Below are positions 25,433 through 34,401 of a DNA stretch of 64,000 nucleotides, one piece after another. The notes beneath the pieces were generated by a model, which worked only from the letters and a program-made list of their open reading frames with translations, was not told the DNA's origin and ran no database searches. Made by a program: the position numbers and the translations under genes. Positions within the stretch are counted from its first letter, which is position 1; every line of letters starts with the position of its first letter. Origin of the DNA: Roseateles noduli (GTDB lineage Bacteria; Pseudomonadota; Gammaproteobacteria; Burkholderiales; Burkholderiaceae_C); NCBI GenBank assembly GCA_002205125.1, contig NIOE01000008.1, positions 62,001-126,000 on the forward strand, written 5' to 3'.

Positions 25433-28402
25433 ATGCATCCATTCCTTCGCGGGGCGCGTCGCGTCCTGCTGTCCGCCGTTGTCCTGTCCGCGCTGAGCGC
25501 CTGCGGAGGCGGCGGTGGCGGTGGCGGCGGCGGCTCGACGCCGGTCACGCCGGTGGCGACCAACAATCCACCGCGCGCCAGCATTCTGGGCGGCGGCGAT
25601 GTGCGACCCGCTGCCGACGGCGCCGCGGGACTGGCCGCGACCCTGGGCGGGCTCGTGCGTCTGGACTCCGGAAGCAGCACCGATCCCGACGGCGATCCGC
25701 TCAGCCAGGAATGGAGCCTCGTGGCCAAGCCGACCGGCAGCCAGGTGACGCTGACCGACACGCAAGCGCGCGCGCTCCAGTTCCGACCGGATGTGATGGG
25801 CGTCTACACGGTCGCGCTCAAGCTCTCCGATGGCCGGGGAGGCGCCACGACGCAGCAGGTCTCCATCAACGTGGACAACCGTGCGCCCTCGGGCAACGTC
25901 GTGGTCACCCCGGTCTTCACGGCAGTGCCGACCGAGCAGCCCCAGCAGTCCATGAGCATCGGCGGCACGGCACTGTTCGACGCGACGCAAAGCAGCGATC
26001 CGGACGGACACCCCGTCTCCATCCGCTTCGAACTGACGAACCGGCCCGACGGCAGCGCCGCCCGACTGACCGTCGACGGCAAGCAGGCGAGGCTCGAGGC
26101 CGACCTGGGCGGCCTCTACCGGGTCAAGGTGATCGGCAGCGACGGCCGCGCCAGCTTCGAGACCACCTACCCGATCCTTGCCGACCACCGCGCGCCTACG
26201 CCCACCGTCACGGTGCAGACCGAATTCAAGCCGGTGCCGACCGAAGAGCCGCCGCGCAGCATCACCGTCGGCGCCACGATCGTCGTCGACGCTTCCGGGA
26301 GCATGGGCTCGGACGGACGGCTGGCGGACCTGCGCTTTGAACTGGTGGGCAAGCCGGCGGGCAGCGCCGCCGTCATGGCGCCGGACAACCGACGCATCTT
26401 CCTCGGCACCGATCTCGCGGGCACCTACAAGGTCAAGGTCACCGGCACCGACTCGCGCGGCGCCAGCTTCGTGAACACGCATGTCTTCGTCGCCGACAAC
26501 CGTGCGCCCCTGCCGGTGATGGTCAACTCCATCCTCGTCAGCGAGCAGTTCACCGCGCCGGTGACGCTGGACGGCACGGTGGGCTACATGGCCCAGCTGG
26601 ACAGCAGCAACTCGACCGACCCCGACAACAACATCACCGGCCGGACCTGGAACCTGACCAGCCGACCGGCAGGCAGCGCGACCGCGCTCTCGGCCACGAC
26701 GGGCGCGTCGATCAACCTGTTGCCCGACACGCTCGGCGACTATGTCGTCTACCTGACCGTCACCGACGCCCTGGGCGCGCGCAGCAGCAAGGTCATCACC
26801 GTGCGCGTGGGCAACCGCCGCCCGGTCGCCGAGATCGGCACCAACTCGACGCCGCAGGCGCTTCCCGCCGCGCCCGTGCAGAACCTGGCCAGCGGCACCC
26901 AGATCACGCTGCGCGGCGGCAACAGCGTCGATGCCGACGGCGATCCGCTGACCTATCTGTGGACGATCGACAGCCGGCCCGCAGGCAGCACCGCCGCCCT
27001 GTCTTCGAGCAGCGCCGTCAACCCGAGCCTGACCGTGGACCGGGATGGGACCTTCGTCATCCGCCTGCGGGTGACGGACACCGCGGGCGCCTATTCGGAA
27101 CGCACGATCCAGTTGAACGTCGGCCCTCGCGGCCCGGTGGCCCTGGTCGATCGCGCCCGCGTGACCATGGTCACCGGCGACACGGCACGCGCCACCGGCG
27201 CGCTGAGCTTCGACCGCGACGGCGGCAGCCTGAGCTATCAGTGGACGCTCGACGTCCGGCCGGCCGGCAGCAGCGCCACGATCCCGACCCCCAACCAGGC
27301 CGCGCTGAGCCTGGTGCCGGACGTCGCCGGCCAGTACGCGGCCACCGTCACCGTGTCCAACGGCCAGCAGAGCGCCAGCGCCACGGTCGAGCTCAACGTG
27401 ATTCCCGCCATCGGCGCCAGCGCGACGCTGGCCTTCACGCCGCTCGAGGCGCACTACAGCGCTTCGCTCGACAAGCTGGTCCTGTCGACCGCGTCGCCGG
27501 ACGCCTTGCGCGTCGTGGATCCCTTCAGCGGCTCGGTGCAGACGATCGCGCTGCCCGCCCCGCCCTACAATTTCAGCGTGAGCCCGAACGGGCGTCTGGC
27601 AGCGGTGATCCACCAGGGCGGCCTCGCCACCCTGGTCGACCTGGTCACGCTCACGGCGATCCGGACCTCGCATACCGGAGGCAGCCAGTACGAGGCGCTC
27701 GTGGACGACGAGGGGTTCATCATGCTGCTCGCCGGCGGCGCGAATTCCCTGCTGATCACGATCAACGGCTACACGGGCGCCTACGTGATCGACCACGACT
27801 ACGCCCTCGGCAGCTACGACGTGGGCAGCAGCCGCGGCGGCGTCGTGGCGGGTCGACTGAACCGCGTCTTCTCGGTGGACAGCATGTCCTCGCCGGGCGT
27901 CACCGGCTTCTCCTACCGCTCGCCGACGCCGGCCACGGTGCCTCCGCCTCCCAGCAGCGTCCCGCAGAACAACACCTACTACGCCGAGGCCCCGTTGTCC
28001 CTGACGGAAATCCAGGATGTGGTGGTCTCGACCAACGGACGTTATTTCCGTACCGCGGACCGGCAGTACGCCGGCGCGCTCAACGGTGTCGTGAACGGCG
28101 TCGTCAGCTTCAGCAACTTCGCGGCGACCGGAGAGTCGCTGGTCGTGGAGCCCACGACGATGCAGTACGGCAGCGGCTGGTGGTACGGCGGCGCCTACGA
28201 CCTGCCCACCACCTACAAGCGCTTCACGACCGGGCTCTTCCTGCCCGACGCCGCGCCGCTGCCCGCGCCGGTCATCGGCGGCCAGCAGAGCCGCCTGCTG
28301 CGGGTGTTCCACAGCACCGCGGGTCGCCACGTGCTGCTGCTGCAGACCGGCGGCACCACGCCGCGGTCCTCCGGCACCAGCTACTACGTGGTCGCGCGCT
28401 GA
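25433..28402 (+). CDS. PKD-repeat lipoprotein with C-terminal propeller-like domain
   Basis: A 989-aa exported lipoprotein. Residues 1-24 are a signal peptide with lipobox LSAC (Cys24), followed by ten Gly. Then come about seven PKD/cadherin-like modules, each marked by D-x-D-G-D-P-L (for example DPDGDPLSQEWSL, DADGDPLTYLWTI), SxPAGSxA and a closing GxYxVxLxV strand. From about residue 660 the chain changes to blades such as LVLSTASPDALRVVDPFSGSVQTIAL and FSVSPNGRLAAVIHQGGLATLVDL, like a YVTN-type beta-propeller. It is probably anchored to the outer membrane, with a surface or periplasmic binding role; no enzyme motif is seen. A strong terminator follows. Confidence 0.75.
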   Translation: MHPFLRGARRVLLSAVVLSALSACGGGGGGGGGGSTPVTPVATNNPPRASILGGGDVRPAADGAAGLAATLGGLVRLDSGSSTDPDGDPLSQEWSLVAKPTGSQVTLTDTQARALQFRPDVMGVYTVALKLSDGRGGATTQQVSINVDNRAPSGNVVVTPVFTAVPTEQPQQSMSIGGTALFDATQSSDPDGHPVSIRFELTNRPDGSAARLTVDGKQARLEADLGGLYRVKVIGSDGRASFETTYPILADHRAPTPTVTVQTEFKPVPTEEPPRSITVGATIVVDASGSMGSDGRLADLRFELVGKPAGSAAVMAPDNRRIFLGTDLAGTYKVKVTGTDSRGASFVNTHVFVADNRAPLPVMVNSILVSEQFTAPVTLDGTVGYMAQLDSSNSTDPDNNITGRTWNLTSRPAGSATALSATTGASINLLPDTLGDYVVYLTVTDALGARSSKVITVRVGNRRPVAEIGTNSTPQALPAAPVQNLASGTQITLRGGNSVDADGDPLTYLWTIDSRPAGSTAALSSSSAVNPSLTVDRDGTFVIRLRVTDTAGAYSERTIQLNVGPRGPVALVDRARVTMVTGDTARATGALSFDRDGGSLSYQWTLDVRPAGSSATIPTPNQAALSLVPDVAGQYAATVTVSNGQQSASATVELNVIPAIGASATLAFTPLEAHYSASLDKLVLSTASPDALRVVDPFSGSVQTIALPAPPYNFSVSPNGRLAAVIHQGGLATLVDLVTLTAIRTSHTGGSQYEALVDDEGFIMLLAGGANSLLITINGYTGAYVIDHDYALGSYDVGSSRGGVVAGRLNRVFSVDSMSSPGVTGFSYRSPTPATVPPPPSSVPQNNTYYAEAPLSLTEIQDVVVSTNGRYFRTADRQYAGALNGVVNGVVSFSNFAATGESLVVEPTTMQYGSGWWYGGAYDLPTTYKRFTTGLFLPDAAPLPAPVIGGQQSRLLRVFHSTAGRHVLLLQTGGTTPRSSGTSYYVVAR

Positions 28403-28439
28403 AGCGCCGATAAGCGCCGATACAGGCAGCGCCATGACA

Positions 28440-28469
28440 AAGGGCCGCCGGATCACTCCGGCGGCCCTT
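28440..28469. terminator. Bidirectional rho-independent terminator
   Basis: A perfect 13-bp stem, AAGGGCCGCCGGA (28440-28452) with TCCGGCGGCCCTT (28457-28469), and a TCAC loop. It separates the PKD lipoprotein gene from the convergent minus-strand lpxC unit and can end both. Confidence 0.9.
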
Positions 28470-28517
28470 CTTCATTCAGGCGTCGCGGTGCACGCCGCGG
28501 CAATCAGCCAACGGCGC

Positions 28518-28703
28518 TCACACCAGCAGCACCAGCCGCTCCAGGATCAGCACCGCGAAGAAGCCGATGCCGGCGATCACGGTCCACTTGATGAGCAGGA
28601 TGCCGCGGCGGCGCCAGACCGGCTGCCGGGTGCCGATGTAGACGGCAAAGCACAGCAGGCCCGCGGCCAGCAGCAGCGCGAAGACGAGACGGAAGATCAG
28701 CAT
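28518..28703 (-). CDS. Small two-helix membrane protein of unknown function
   Basis: 61 aa with two hydrophobic helices (about 3-24 and 36-60) joined by a basic loop GTRQPVWRRRGI. I do not recognise the family beyond that. Its start is 5 nt after the stop of the 82-aa gene, and its upstream ribosome-binding region lies inside that gene, so translation is probably coupled. It is the last gene of the histidine kinase-lpxC unit and is high in GC like the core genome. It may have been the direct neighbour of lpxC before the alarmone synthetase pair arrived. Confidence 0.6.
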   Translation of the reverse strand: MLIFRLVFALLLAAGLLCFAVYIGTRQPVWRRRGILLIKWTVIAGIGFFAVLILERLVLLV

Positions 28704-28708
28704 TGGCT

Positions 28709-28957
28709 TCAGGTCAACGCAAAACCGCTGCGGGCTGCAAGGTCTGCGAACTTGTAGAAGTAGCGCCCATGCGTATTCCGAACCGCCTCTTCGCTAGGGG
28801 CGCCGAGCAGAACGATCTCGTTCTCACGATCGCTATGGATAAGGCTAAGTTCCAGCTTCAGGCGATCATTTTGGGCTTGCGACAACGCTTCATCTGCATA
28901 GCCGATGAAGCGCTCCAAACGCTGTGAACGGCGGTCATAGTGGATAAGAAAAATCAT
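28709..28957 (-). CDS. 82-aa conserved-looking partner of the alarmone synthetase, function unknown
   Basis: A soluble 82-aa protein starting FLIHYDRRSQRLERFIGYAD, then an alpha-helical stretch (EALSQAQNDRLKLELSLIHSD) and a strand-rich end (ENEIVLLGAPSEEAVRNTHGRYF). No known motif is recognised. It begins 5 nt after the RelA/SpoT-domain gene stop and shares that gene's lower GC (about 58% in a sampled 60-nt line). Gene pairing of this kind suggests a functional partner, either antitoxin, inhibitor or co-sensor; this is inference only. Confidence 0.6.
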   Translation of the reverse strand: MIFLIHYDRRSQRLERFIGYADEALSQAQNDRLKLELSLIHSDRENEIVLLGAPSEEAVRNTHGRYFYKFADLAARSGFALT

Positions 28958-28962
28958 GATGT

Positions 28963-29691
28963 TTAACCCGCCATCAGGCGATCAGCCACGGTCCCGTTCA
29001 ACAGGGTTCTCAGCATCTCATTCGCGGAATCGAACTTCTTTCGAATCTGGATCAACAGGTCCCGGACCTCCTCGCTTGGCAACTGGGCCTGACCCATCAG
29101 CAGCTCAAGTCTCTCAAGATCCACTTCCGCAACTTCCACATCGGAGATCACTTCCGAACTTTCACGCAACAATTCAATGACTTCTGAAGGACCAGCTCCG
29201 TACTTCACCTCGTTGCCGAAGCGATCTGCCAGCTGTTCGGATAGCTGTCCCCAGAGATGCTGAAGCGCCGTTCGCACCTGCACTTCGATCAAAAGTCCTT
29301 CGCGGCGAACAATCACGTGCACAGCGCGATAGCCGTGGCTCGGATGCTCACGACGGTCTTTCACTTCCGCATCCGGGAAGTGGACGCTCAACTGTTCCAC
29401 TACGGCCGATTGAACGCGCCGATTCGGCACAGTTAGACGGCAACCAGCAATGTCCTGAATGCGACCTAGCCTAGATGATTGGCGTAACAACTTCTCGACG
29501 ATCGCCCGGCTTGATTTCGCATTGCGCTGCGTGGGCACAAACCCGGTGCAGAGTTCCACTTCCTTTGCGACCCATTTGCCTGGTTCAGAGTAGGAACGTC
29601 GGTATTCGTCCAGCAACATCAAGTCAGCTTCAGTCACAGCGACTCGAAGGCGGTCTCCAAGCTTGGTGAGCTGTGATTGACTGAGCGGCAT
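28963..29691 (-). CDS. Stand-alone RelA/SpoT-domain alarmone synthetase
   Basis: A 242-aa single-domain protein. The (p)ppGpp synthetase motifs are all present: R56, K59 and K67 of the ATP-side helix, D80 and R85 in IQDIAGCRL, G120-Y121 and H125 in HPSHGYRAVH, and E136, Q138 and R140 in LLIEVQVRT. No HD hydrolase, TGS or ACT domain exists, so it can make but not remove the nucleotide. C-terminal 80 residues are helical. Product could be (p)ppGpp or, as in toxic small alarmone synthetases, another pyrophosphorylated target. It starts 12 nt after the lpxC stop, and GC (about 52% in a sampled line) is well below the surroundings, which suggests transfer. Confidence 0.85.
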   Translation of the reverse strand: MPLSQSQLTKLGDRLRVAVTEADLMLLDEYRRSYSEPGKWVAKEVELCTGFVPTQRNAKSSRAIVEKLLRQSSRLGRIQDIAGCRLTVPNRRVQSAVVEQLSVHFPDAEVKDRREHPSHGYRAVHVIVRREGLLIEVQVRTALQHLWGQLSEQLADRFGNEVKYGAGPSEVIELLRESSEVISDVEVAEVDLERLELLMGQAQLPSEEVRDLLIQIRKKFDSANEMLRTLLNGTVADRLMAG

Positions 29692-29703
29692 GCCGCCATC
29701 ATC

Positions 29704-30639
29704 TCACCACGCTGGCGCCAGTTCGGCGAAGCCCGCCGGCGCCTCGCGCTCGTCCTCGAAGGTGACGATCTCGTAGGCCTCGGCGTCAGACAGCAGTTCG
29801 CGCAGCAGCAGGTTGTTCAGCGCGTGCCCGCCCTTGAACGAGGTGTACGCCGCCAGCAGCGGATGCCCCACGACCTGCATGTCGCCGATCGCGTCCAGGA
29901 TCTTGTGCTTCACGAACTCGTCGTCGTAGCGCAGGCCCTCGGCGTTCAGCACGCGGTAGTCGTCGACCACGATCGCGTTGTCCATGCTGCCGCCCAGCGT
30001 CAGCCCGCGCGAGCGCATCAGCTCGATGTCCTTGGTCATGCCGAAGGTGCGCGCCCGCGCGATCTCGCGCTTGTATTCGCCGCTGCCCATGTCGAACACG
30101 TACTGCTGCCCCGTCGCCGAGACCGCCGGGTTGTCGAACTCGATCTGGAAGCTCAGCGTGTAGCCGTGGTGCGGCGTGAGCTTCGCCCACATCAGGCTCT
30201 TGCCCTCGCCCTTGCGCACTTCCACCGGCTTCTTCACCCGCAGGAACTGCTTGGGCGCGTTCTGCAGCTCGATGCCCGCCGACTGCAGCAGGAAGACGTA
30301 GCTCGCCGCCGAACCGTCCAGCACCGGGACCTCGTCCGCGTTGATGTCGATCAGCAGGTTGTCCAGCCCCAGGCCGGCGCAGGCCGACAGCAGATGCTCG
30401 ATGGTCTGCACCTTGGGCAGGCCGGGATCGCCCTGCGGGCTGATCGTCGTGGCCATGCGCGTGTCGCAGACGCTGTGCGTGTTCACCGGGATGTCGACCG
30501 GCTGGGCCAGGTCGACGCGCCGGAACACGATGCCGGTGCCGGGCGCGGCCGGACGCAGCGTGATCTCCACCTTCTGGCCGCTGTGGATGCCGACCCCGAC
30601 CGCGCGGGTCAGCGATTTGATGGTGCGTTGCTTGATCAT
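29704..30639 (-). CDS. lpxC: UDP-3-O-acyl-N-acetylglucosamine deacetylase
   Basis: A 311-aa zinc amidase making the committed step of lipid A synthesis. Zinc and catalytic residues are visible: E81-H82 in TIEHLLSA, H245 and D249 in [11 protein letters not shown], and H272 in GGHALNN. The start [17 protein letters not shown] is the conserved one; an ATG three codons upstream is possible. Usually lpxC lies right after ftsZ. Here a terminator and a histidine kinase gene separate them, and an alarmone synthetase follows directly. Confidence 0.96.
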   Translation of the reverse strand: MIKQRTIKSLTRAVGVGIHSGQKVEITLRPAAPGTGIVFRRVDLAQPVDIPVNTHSVCDTRMATTISPQGDPGLPKVQTIEHLLSACAGLGLDNLLIDINADEVPVLDGSAASYVFLLQSAGIELQNAPKQFLRVKKPVEVRKGEGKSLMWAKLTPHHGYTLSFQIEFDNPAVSATGQQYVFDMGSGEYKREIARARTFGMTKDIELMRSRGLTLGGSMDNAIVVDDYRVLNAEGLRYDDEFVKHKILDAIGDMQVVGHPLLAAYTSFKGGHALNNLLLRELLSDAEAYEIVTFEDEREAPAGFAELAPAW

Positions 30640-30663
30640 GGGGCGCATTGTCCCAAAACGGGG

Positions 30664-32853
30664 TCAACCCTGCTGGGCGCTCGCCTGGACCACGGCCTCG
30701 CGATCGGCCCGCGACACCAGCAGCCGCAGCGTCACCACAGTGCCGTGGCCCGGACTGCTGTCGACCCGCAGCGAGCCGCCCAGCACCTTCGCGCGCCGCT
30801 GCAGGCCGCGCAGCCCGCGGCCCTGCGCGATCGAGGCCACGTCGAAGCCCTCGCCGTCGTCCTCGACGCGGATCTCCACCCGCTTGCCCAGGTCGCGCGT
30901 CACCACCCGCACCCTCGACGCCCGCGCGTGCTTGAGCGCGTTCGTCAGCGCCTCCTGCATCAGCCGCAGCACGTGCAGCGCGTCGGGCGGCTCCAGCCAC
31001 TCCAGCGGGGGCAGGTCGTGCACGTCCCACTCCAGCTTGAGCCCGCCCAGCTGCAGCCGCTTGCCCAGCCGGTAACGCATGGTCGCCAGCAGCGACACGA
31101 TGTCGTGGCCCACCGGCTCCAGCGAGTCGATCACCAGCCGCAGGTCGTCCACGCATTCGCGCAGCACGGTCACCACCTGCTCCTGCGGCATGGTGCCCTG
31201 CTCCACCGCCACCATCGCCGACAGCAGCGACGAGCCCAGCCCGTCGTGCATGTCCTGCATGATCCGCTGGCGCTCCAGCAGCAGCGCCTGCTGGCGCTCG
31301 ACCTCGCGCAGCTTGTCGTGCTGCGAGCTCAGCTCCACGCTCTGCTCCTGCAGCCGCTGGCCGAGCTCGCCGTTGGCGCGTTCCACGCCGCGCAGCGCCT
31401 CGATGTAGCGGAACTGCACCGCGTAGAGGAAGCTGGCCAGGATCACCAGCGTGGCGAAGGGCATCAGGTAGATGTGCTCCGGCCACCACCAGCCCGCGAG
31501 CAGTCCCAGGTCGTGCACGCCCAGCACGACGCCGATCACCAGCGCGGCGGCCATCACCCGCAGCTCGCGCGTGCCCTGGCGCCAGGCGACGCTGGCGACG
31601 AAGCCGGTGCCCGCCAGGCCGACGACCGCGTTGCACAGGTGCAGCAGCACCAGCGCGTCGAAACCGTTGCCCCACATCGGCATCGAGGACAGGCTCGACA
31701 CCAGCACGAAGAGCGCCACGCCCTTCTCGAAGCGGGCGAAACGCTGGCGCGCGAAGCGCAGCGCGAAGAGGAAGGTGAGCAGCATCACCCACGACATCGA
31801 CGCGTGCGTGACCCACCAGAACCATTCGAGCGCGTCGCGCGTGCGCGGCAGGTCGAGGTGGTAGTGCAGGTTGCGCACCAGCCACGCGACGGTGGCCAGC
31901 GAGAACAGCAGGTAGGAGGAATCCTCGCGCCGCTTGGCCCACAGCACGAGCGCGAACAGACCCAGCGTCACCAGCGTCAGCCCGGTCGCCTGCGGCACGC
32001 CGATCTGCAGCACCCAGCGCCGGTCGTGGCGCGGCTCCAGGTCCTCGCGCGCGCCCAGCCACACGCTGGACACCGAGTAGTAGCCGGACTGCATCACCGG
32101 CACCGCGATGACGACCTCGATCTCGCGCGCCTGCTGGATCTCGGTCAGCGCCGCGGGCAGCACCACCCACAGCGGCCGCACCCACTGTTCGCGCGCGCCG
32201 GACTGGTTGTCGAAGACCGGCCGCCAGCCGTCGTCGGTCTTCACCAGCACCGCCGCCGCCAGCGCCACCAGGCGCGGCATGTAGAGCGCGACGCTGGTCG
32301 GCCAGCGGCCGTTCGGCGCGGCGTAGCGGACGCGGTACCAGCGCATCTGGAAGCGCGCATCGCCGGTGCTGTTGGTGGCTTCGCGCTGGCGCACCTCGGG
32401 CAGCTCCACCGCCTGCCACGCCTTCGGGTCGGACGGCGGCAGCAGATCCATGGGCAGGGCGCCGTCCGCGCCGTCCATGACGCGCAGCGCGCGCCACCAG
32501 GCCTTCAGCTGATCCTGGGTCCAGTCGCTGGTGGCGACCTCCGCCTCGGTCGCGCGCTGCGCGCCGGCGGGCTGGACGGTCTCGGGCACCGGACGCGCGG
32601 GGCCCAGCGGCGACGCCTGCAGCACCTGCGCATGCGGGGCCGCGCCGGTGGCATGCGTGGGTTGCGCAACCTGCGCGGCCTGCGCCACCTGCGCGCTCCC
32701 CACGTCGGGCGCCAGCACGAACAGCGCGAGGATCAGGCTGGCCAGCAGGGCGATCAGCAGCGGCGTGGACGGACGCCGCACCCACGCCCGCGCCCGAAGC
32801 GCGCGCGAGGCCGGTGCTGCCGACGACGTTTCCCCAACCTCACCCTGGACCAT
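30664..32853 (-). CDS. Membrane sensor histidine kinase (7TMR-DISM plus HisKA_3/HATPase)
   Basis: A 729-aa kinase. After an N-terminal hydrophobic segment (31-48), residues about 110-275 form a periplasmic sensor like the 7TMR-DISM extracellular domain. Seven membrane helices lie between about 283 and 480, a coiled coil is near 485-525, and the NarX-type dimerisation motif RIMQDMHDGLG contains the phospho-accepting H536. The ATPase has N638 in EALTNALKHA, DDGEGF (665-670) and GRGLRGL. No response regulator is adjacent, so the partner is elsewhere. It ends 24 nt before lpxC and begins after the ftsZ terminator, so it heads the lpxC transcript. Confidence 0.9.
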   Translation of the reverse strand: MVQGEVGETSSAAPASRALRARAWVRRPSTPLLIALLASLILALFVLAPDVGSAQVAQAAQVAQPTHATGAAPHAQVLQASPLGPARPVPETVQPAGAQRATEAEVATSDWTQDQLKAWWRALRVMDGADGALPMDLLPPSDPKAWQAVELPEVRQREATNSTGDARFQMRWYRVRYAAPNGRWPTSVALYMPRLVALAAAVLVKTDDGWRPVFDNQSGAREQWVRPLWVVLPAALTEIQQAREIEVVIAVPVMQSGYYSVSSVWLGAREDLEPRHDRRWVLQIGVPQATGLTLVTLGLFALVLWAKRREDSSYLLFSLATVAWLVRNLHYHLDLPRTRDALEWFWWVTHASMSWVMLLTFLFALRFARQRFARFEKGVALFVLVSSLSSMPMWGNGFDALVLLHLCNAVVGLAGTGFVASVAWRQGTRELRVMAAALVIGVVLGVHDLGLLAGWWWPEHIYLMPFATLVILASFLYAVQFRYIEALRGVERANGELGQRLQEQSVELSSQHDKLREVERQQALLLERQRIMQDMHDGLGSSLLSAMVAVEQGTMPQEQVVTVLRECVDDLRLVIDSLEPVGHDIVSLLATMRYRLGKRLQLGGLKLEWDVHDLPPLEWLEPPDALHVLRLMQEALTNALKHARASRVRVVTRDLGKRVEIRVEDDGEGFDVASIAQGRGLRGLQRRAKVLGGSLRVDSSPGHGTVVTLRLLVSRADREAVVQASAQQG

Positions 32854-32979
32854 GCATTCGCTCTGTCTTGTGATCGCGCGCCAGTGTGCCGAAGTTCACA
32901 GTCCGGGACGAGCCTTCAATTGCAACAAGAGCCTCCGAGCCCCTTGAATGCGGGCATCCGCTGATCCGGCGCAAGGACG

Positions 32980-33012
32980 AAAAAAGGCCGTACCCGGATC
33001 GGGTACGGCCTT
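32980..33012 (-). terminator. Rho-independent terminator of the dcw cluster (after ftsZ)
   Basis: Read on the minus strand, AAGGCCGTACCC (33012-33001) pairs with GGGTACGGCCTT (32995-32984) around a 5-nt loop, and a T run reaches 32980. It lies 30 nt after the ftsZ stop and cleanly splits ftsZ from the histidine kinase-lpxC unit. Confidence 0.9.
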
Positions 33013-33042
33013 GAAGCTGATGGCGTTCGAGGAAGGTCGGTC

Positions 33043-34278
33043 TCAGTCCGCCTGCTTGCGCAGGAAGGCCGGGATCTCGATCTCGTCCATGCCGTTGGAC
33101 GACAGCGCCTCGACCTTGGCCGCGGCGGTGCGGCCATGGCGCCAGACGCTGGGCACGCTCATGCCGCCGAAGTCGGAGGCCGACATCGGTGCGGCGGCGG
33201 GCGAGCCCTGCGCGGCGGCCGAACCCGGCATCACCACCGGCTGTGTCAGCACCGGCATGTTGTCGGTGCCGGTGCGCAGCTGCGGCTGCTGCACGACCAG
33301 CTGCGGCTGCTGGCGCGCCGCGGCGCGCTGGCTCAGGCCGGTCGCGATCACGGTGACGCGCAGCTGGTCGCCCAGCGATTCGTCGTAGGCCGTGCCGTAG
33401 ATGATGTGCGCGTCTTCAGCGGCGTAGCGCTTGATCGCGGTCATCGCGTTGCGGCTCTCGGCCAGCTTGAAGTTGTTGCGGCTCGCCGCGATCAGCACCA
33501 GCACGCCGCGCGCGCCGGACAGATCGATGCCTTCCAGCAGCGGGCAGGCGACGGCGCCTTCCGCGGCCTTGGACGCGCGGTCCGGACCGGCCGCCACGGC
33601 CGTGCCCATCATCGCCTTGCCCGGCTCGCTCATCACGGTCTTCACGTCTTCGAAGTCGACGTTGACCAGGCCCGGCATGTGGATGATGTCGGAGATGCCG
33701 CCGACCGCGTTCTTCAGCACGTCGTTGGCGTGCGCGAAGGCCTGGTCCTGGGTGACGTCGTCGCCCAGCACCTCCAGCAGCTTGTCGTTGAGCACGACGA
33801 TCAGCGAGTCCACGTTCGCTTCGAGTTCCTGCAGGCCCAGGTCCGCGGCCTTGCCGCGGCGGTTGCCTTCGAACTCGAACGGCTTGGTGACCACGCCGAC
33901 GGTCAGGATGCCCATCTCCTTGGCCACGCGGGCGATCACGGGCGCCGCGCCGGTGCCGGTCCCGCCGCCCATGCCGGCGGTGATGAACAGCATGTGCGCG
34001 CCGGTGATGGATTCGCGGATGCGCGCCTCGGCTTCCTCGGCGGCCGTCTTGCCGACCTCGGGTTTCGCGCCGGCGCCCAGGCCGGTATGGCCCAGTTGCA
34101 GGAGTTGATCGGCCTTGGAGCGATTCAGGGCTTGGGCATCCGTGTTGGCCACGATGAATTCCACGCCCTGGACACCTTGGCTGATCATGTGCTCGACCGC
34201 GTTGCCGCCGCCGCCGCCCACGCCGATCACCTTGATCTGGGTGCCTTGATCAAACTCTTCGATCATCTCGATCGCCAT
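33043..34278 (-). CDS. ftsZ: Cell division protein FtsZ
   Basis: A 411-aa tubulin-like GTPase that forms the Z ring. The GTP signature GGGTGTG is at 104-110, the T7 synergy loop NVDFED at 206-211, and the conserved C-terminal peptide EIEIPAFLRKQ ends the chain after a Gln/Ala-rich linker. A perfect AGGAGG lies 6 nt before the ATG at 34278, which decides this start over one six codons upstream. A 123-nt gap separates it from ftsA, larger than any other in the cluster, and may hold an extra promoter. Confidence 0.98.
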   Translation of the reverse strand: MAIEMIEEFDQGTQIKVIGVGGGGGNAVEHMISQGVQGVEFIVANTDAQALNRSKADQLLQLGHTGLGAGAKPEVGKTAAEEAEARIRESITGAHMLFITAGMGGGTGTGAAPVIARVAKEMGILTVGVVTKPFEFEGNRRGKAADLGLQELEANVDSLIVVLNDKLLEVLGDDVTQDQAFAHANDVLKNAVGGISDIIHMPGLVNVDFEDVKTVMSEPGKAMMGTAVAAGPDRASKAAEGAVACPLLEGIDLSGARGVLVLIAASRNNFKLAESRNAMTAIKRYAAEDAHIIYGTAYDESLGDQLRVTVIATGLSQRAAARQQPQLVVQQPQLRTGTDNMPVLTQPVVMPGSAAAQGSPAAAPMSASDFGGMSVPSVWRHGRTAAAKVEALSSNGMDEIEIPAFLRKQAD

Positions 34279-34401
34279 ATCAAACCTCCTGTCCATATTG
34301 TGCAGTTGCCATCAGCAAAATAGAAGTGGGATCCACCCTTTTTTAGGGGGCAAAACCCTCAAACGTCGTAAAGAAAGCGTGAGCCGGTCGGTGCCGACTT
34401 C

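Noticed and set aside
25505-25535. GGN triplet run that might be a slippage switch
   Set aside because: It encodes the poly-Gly spacer after the lipobox; the triplets are mixed GGC/GGT/GGA and a triplet change would not shift the frame.
29677-32964. Very long open frame (about 1,095 codons) on the plus strand opposite lpxC and the histidine kinase
   Set aside because: It is an antisense shadow produced by high GC at third positions; its translation is Arg/His/Gln-rich with no family pattern, while the minus strand encodes lpxC and a kinase with all motifs.
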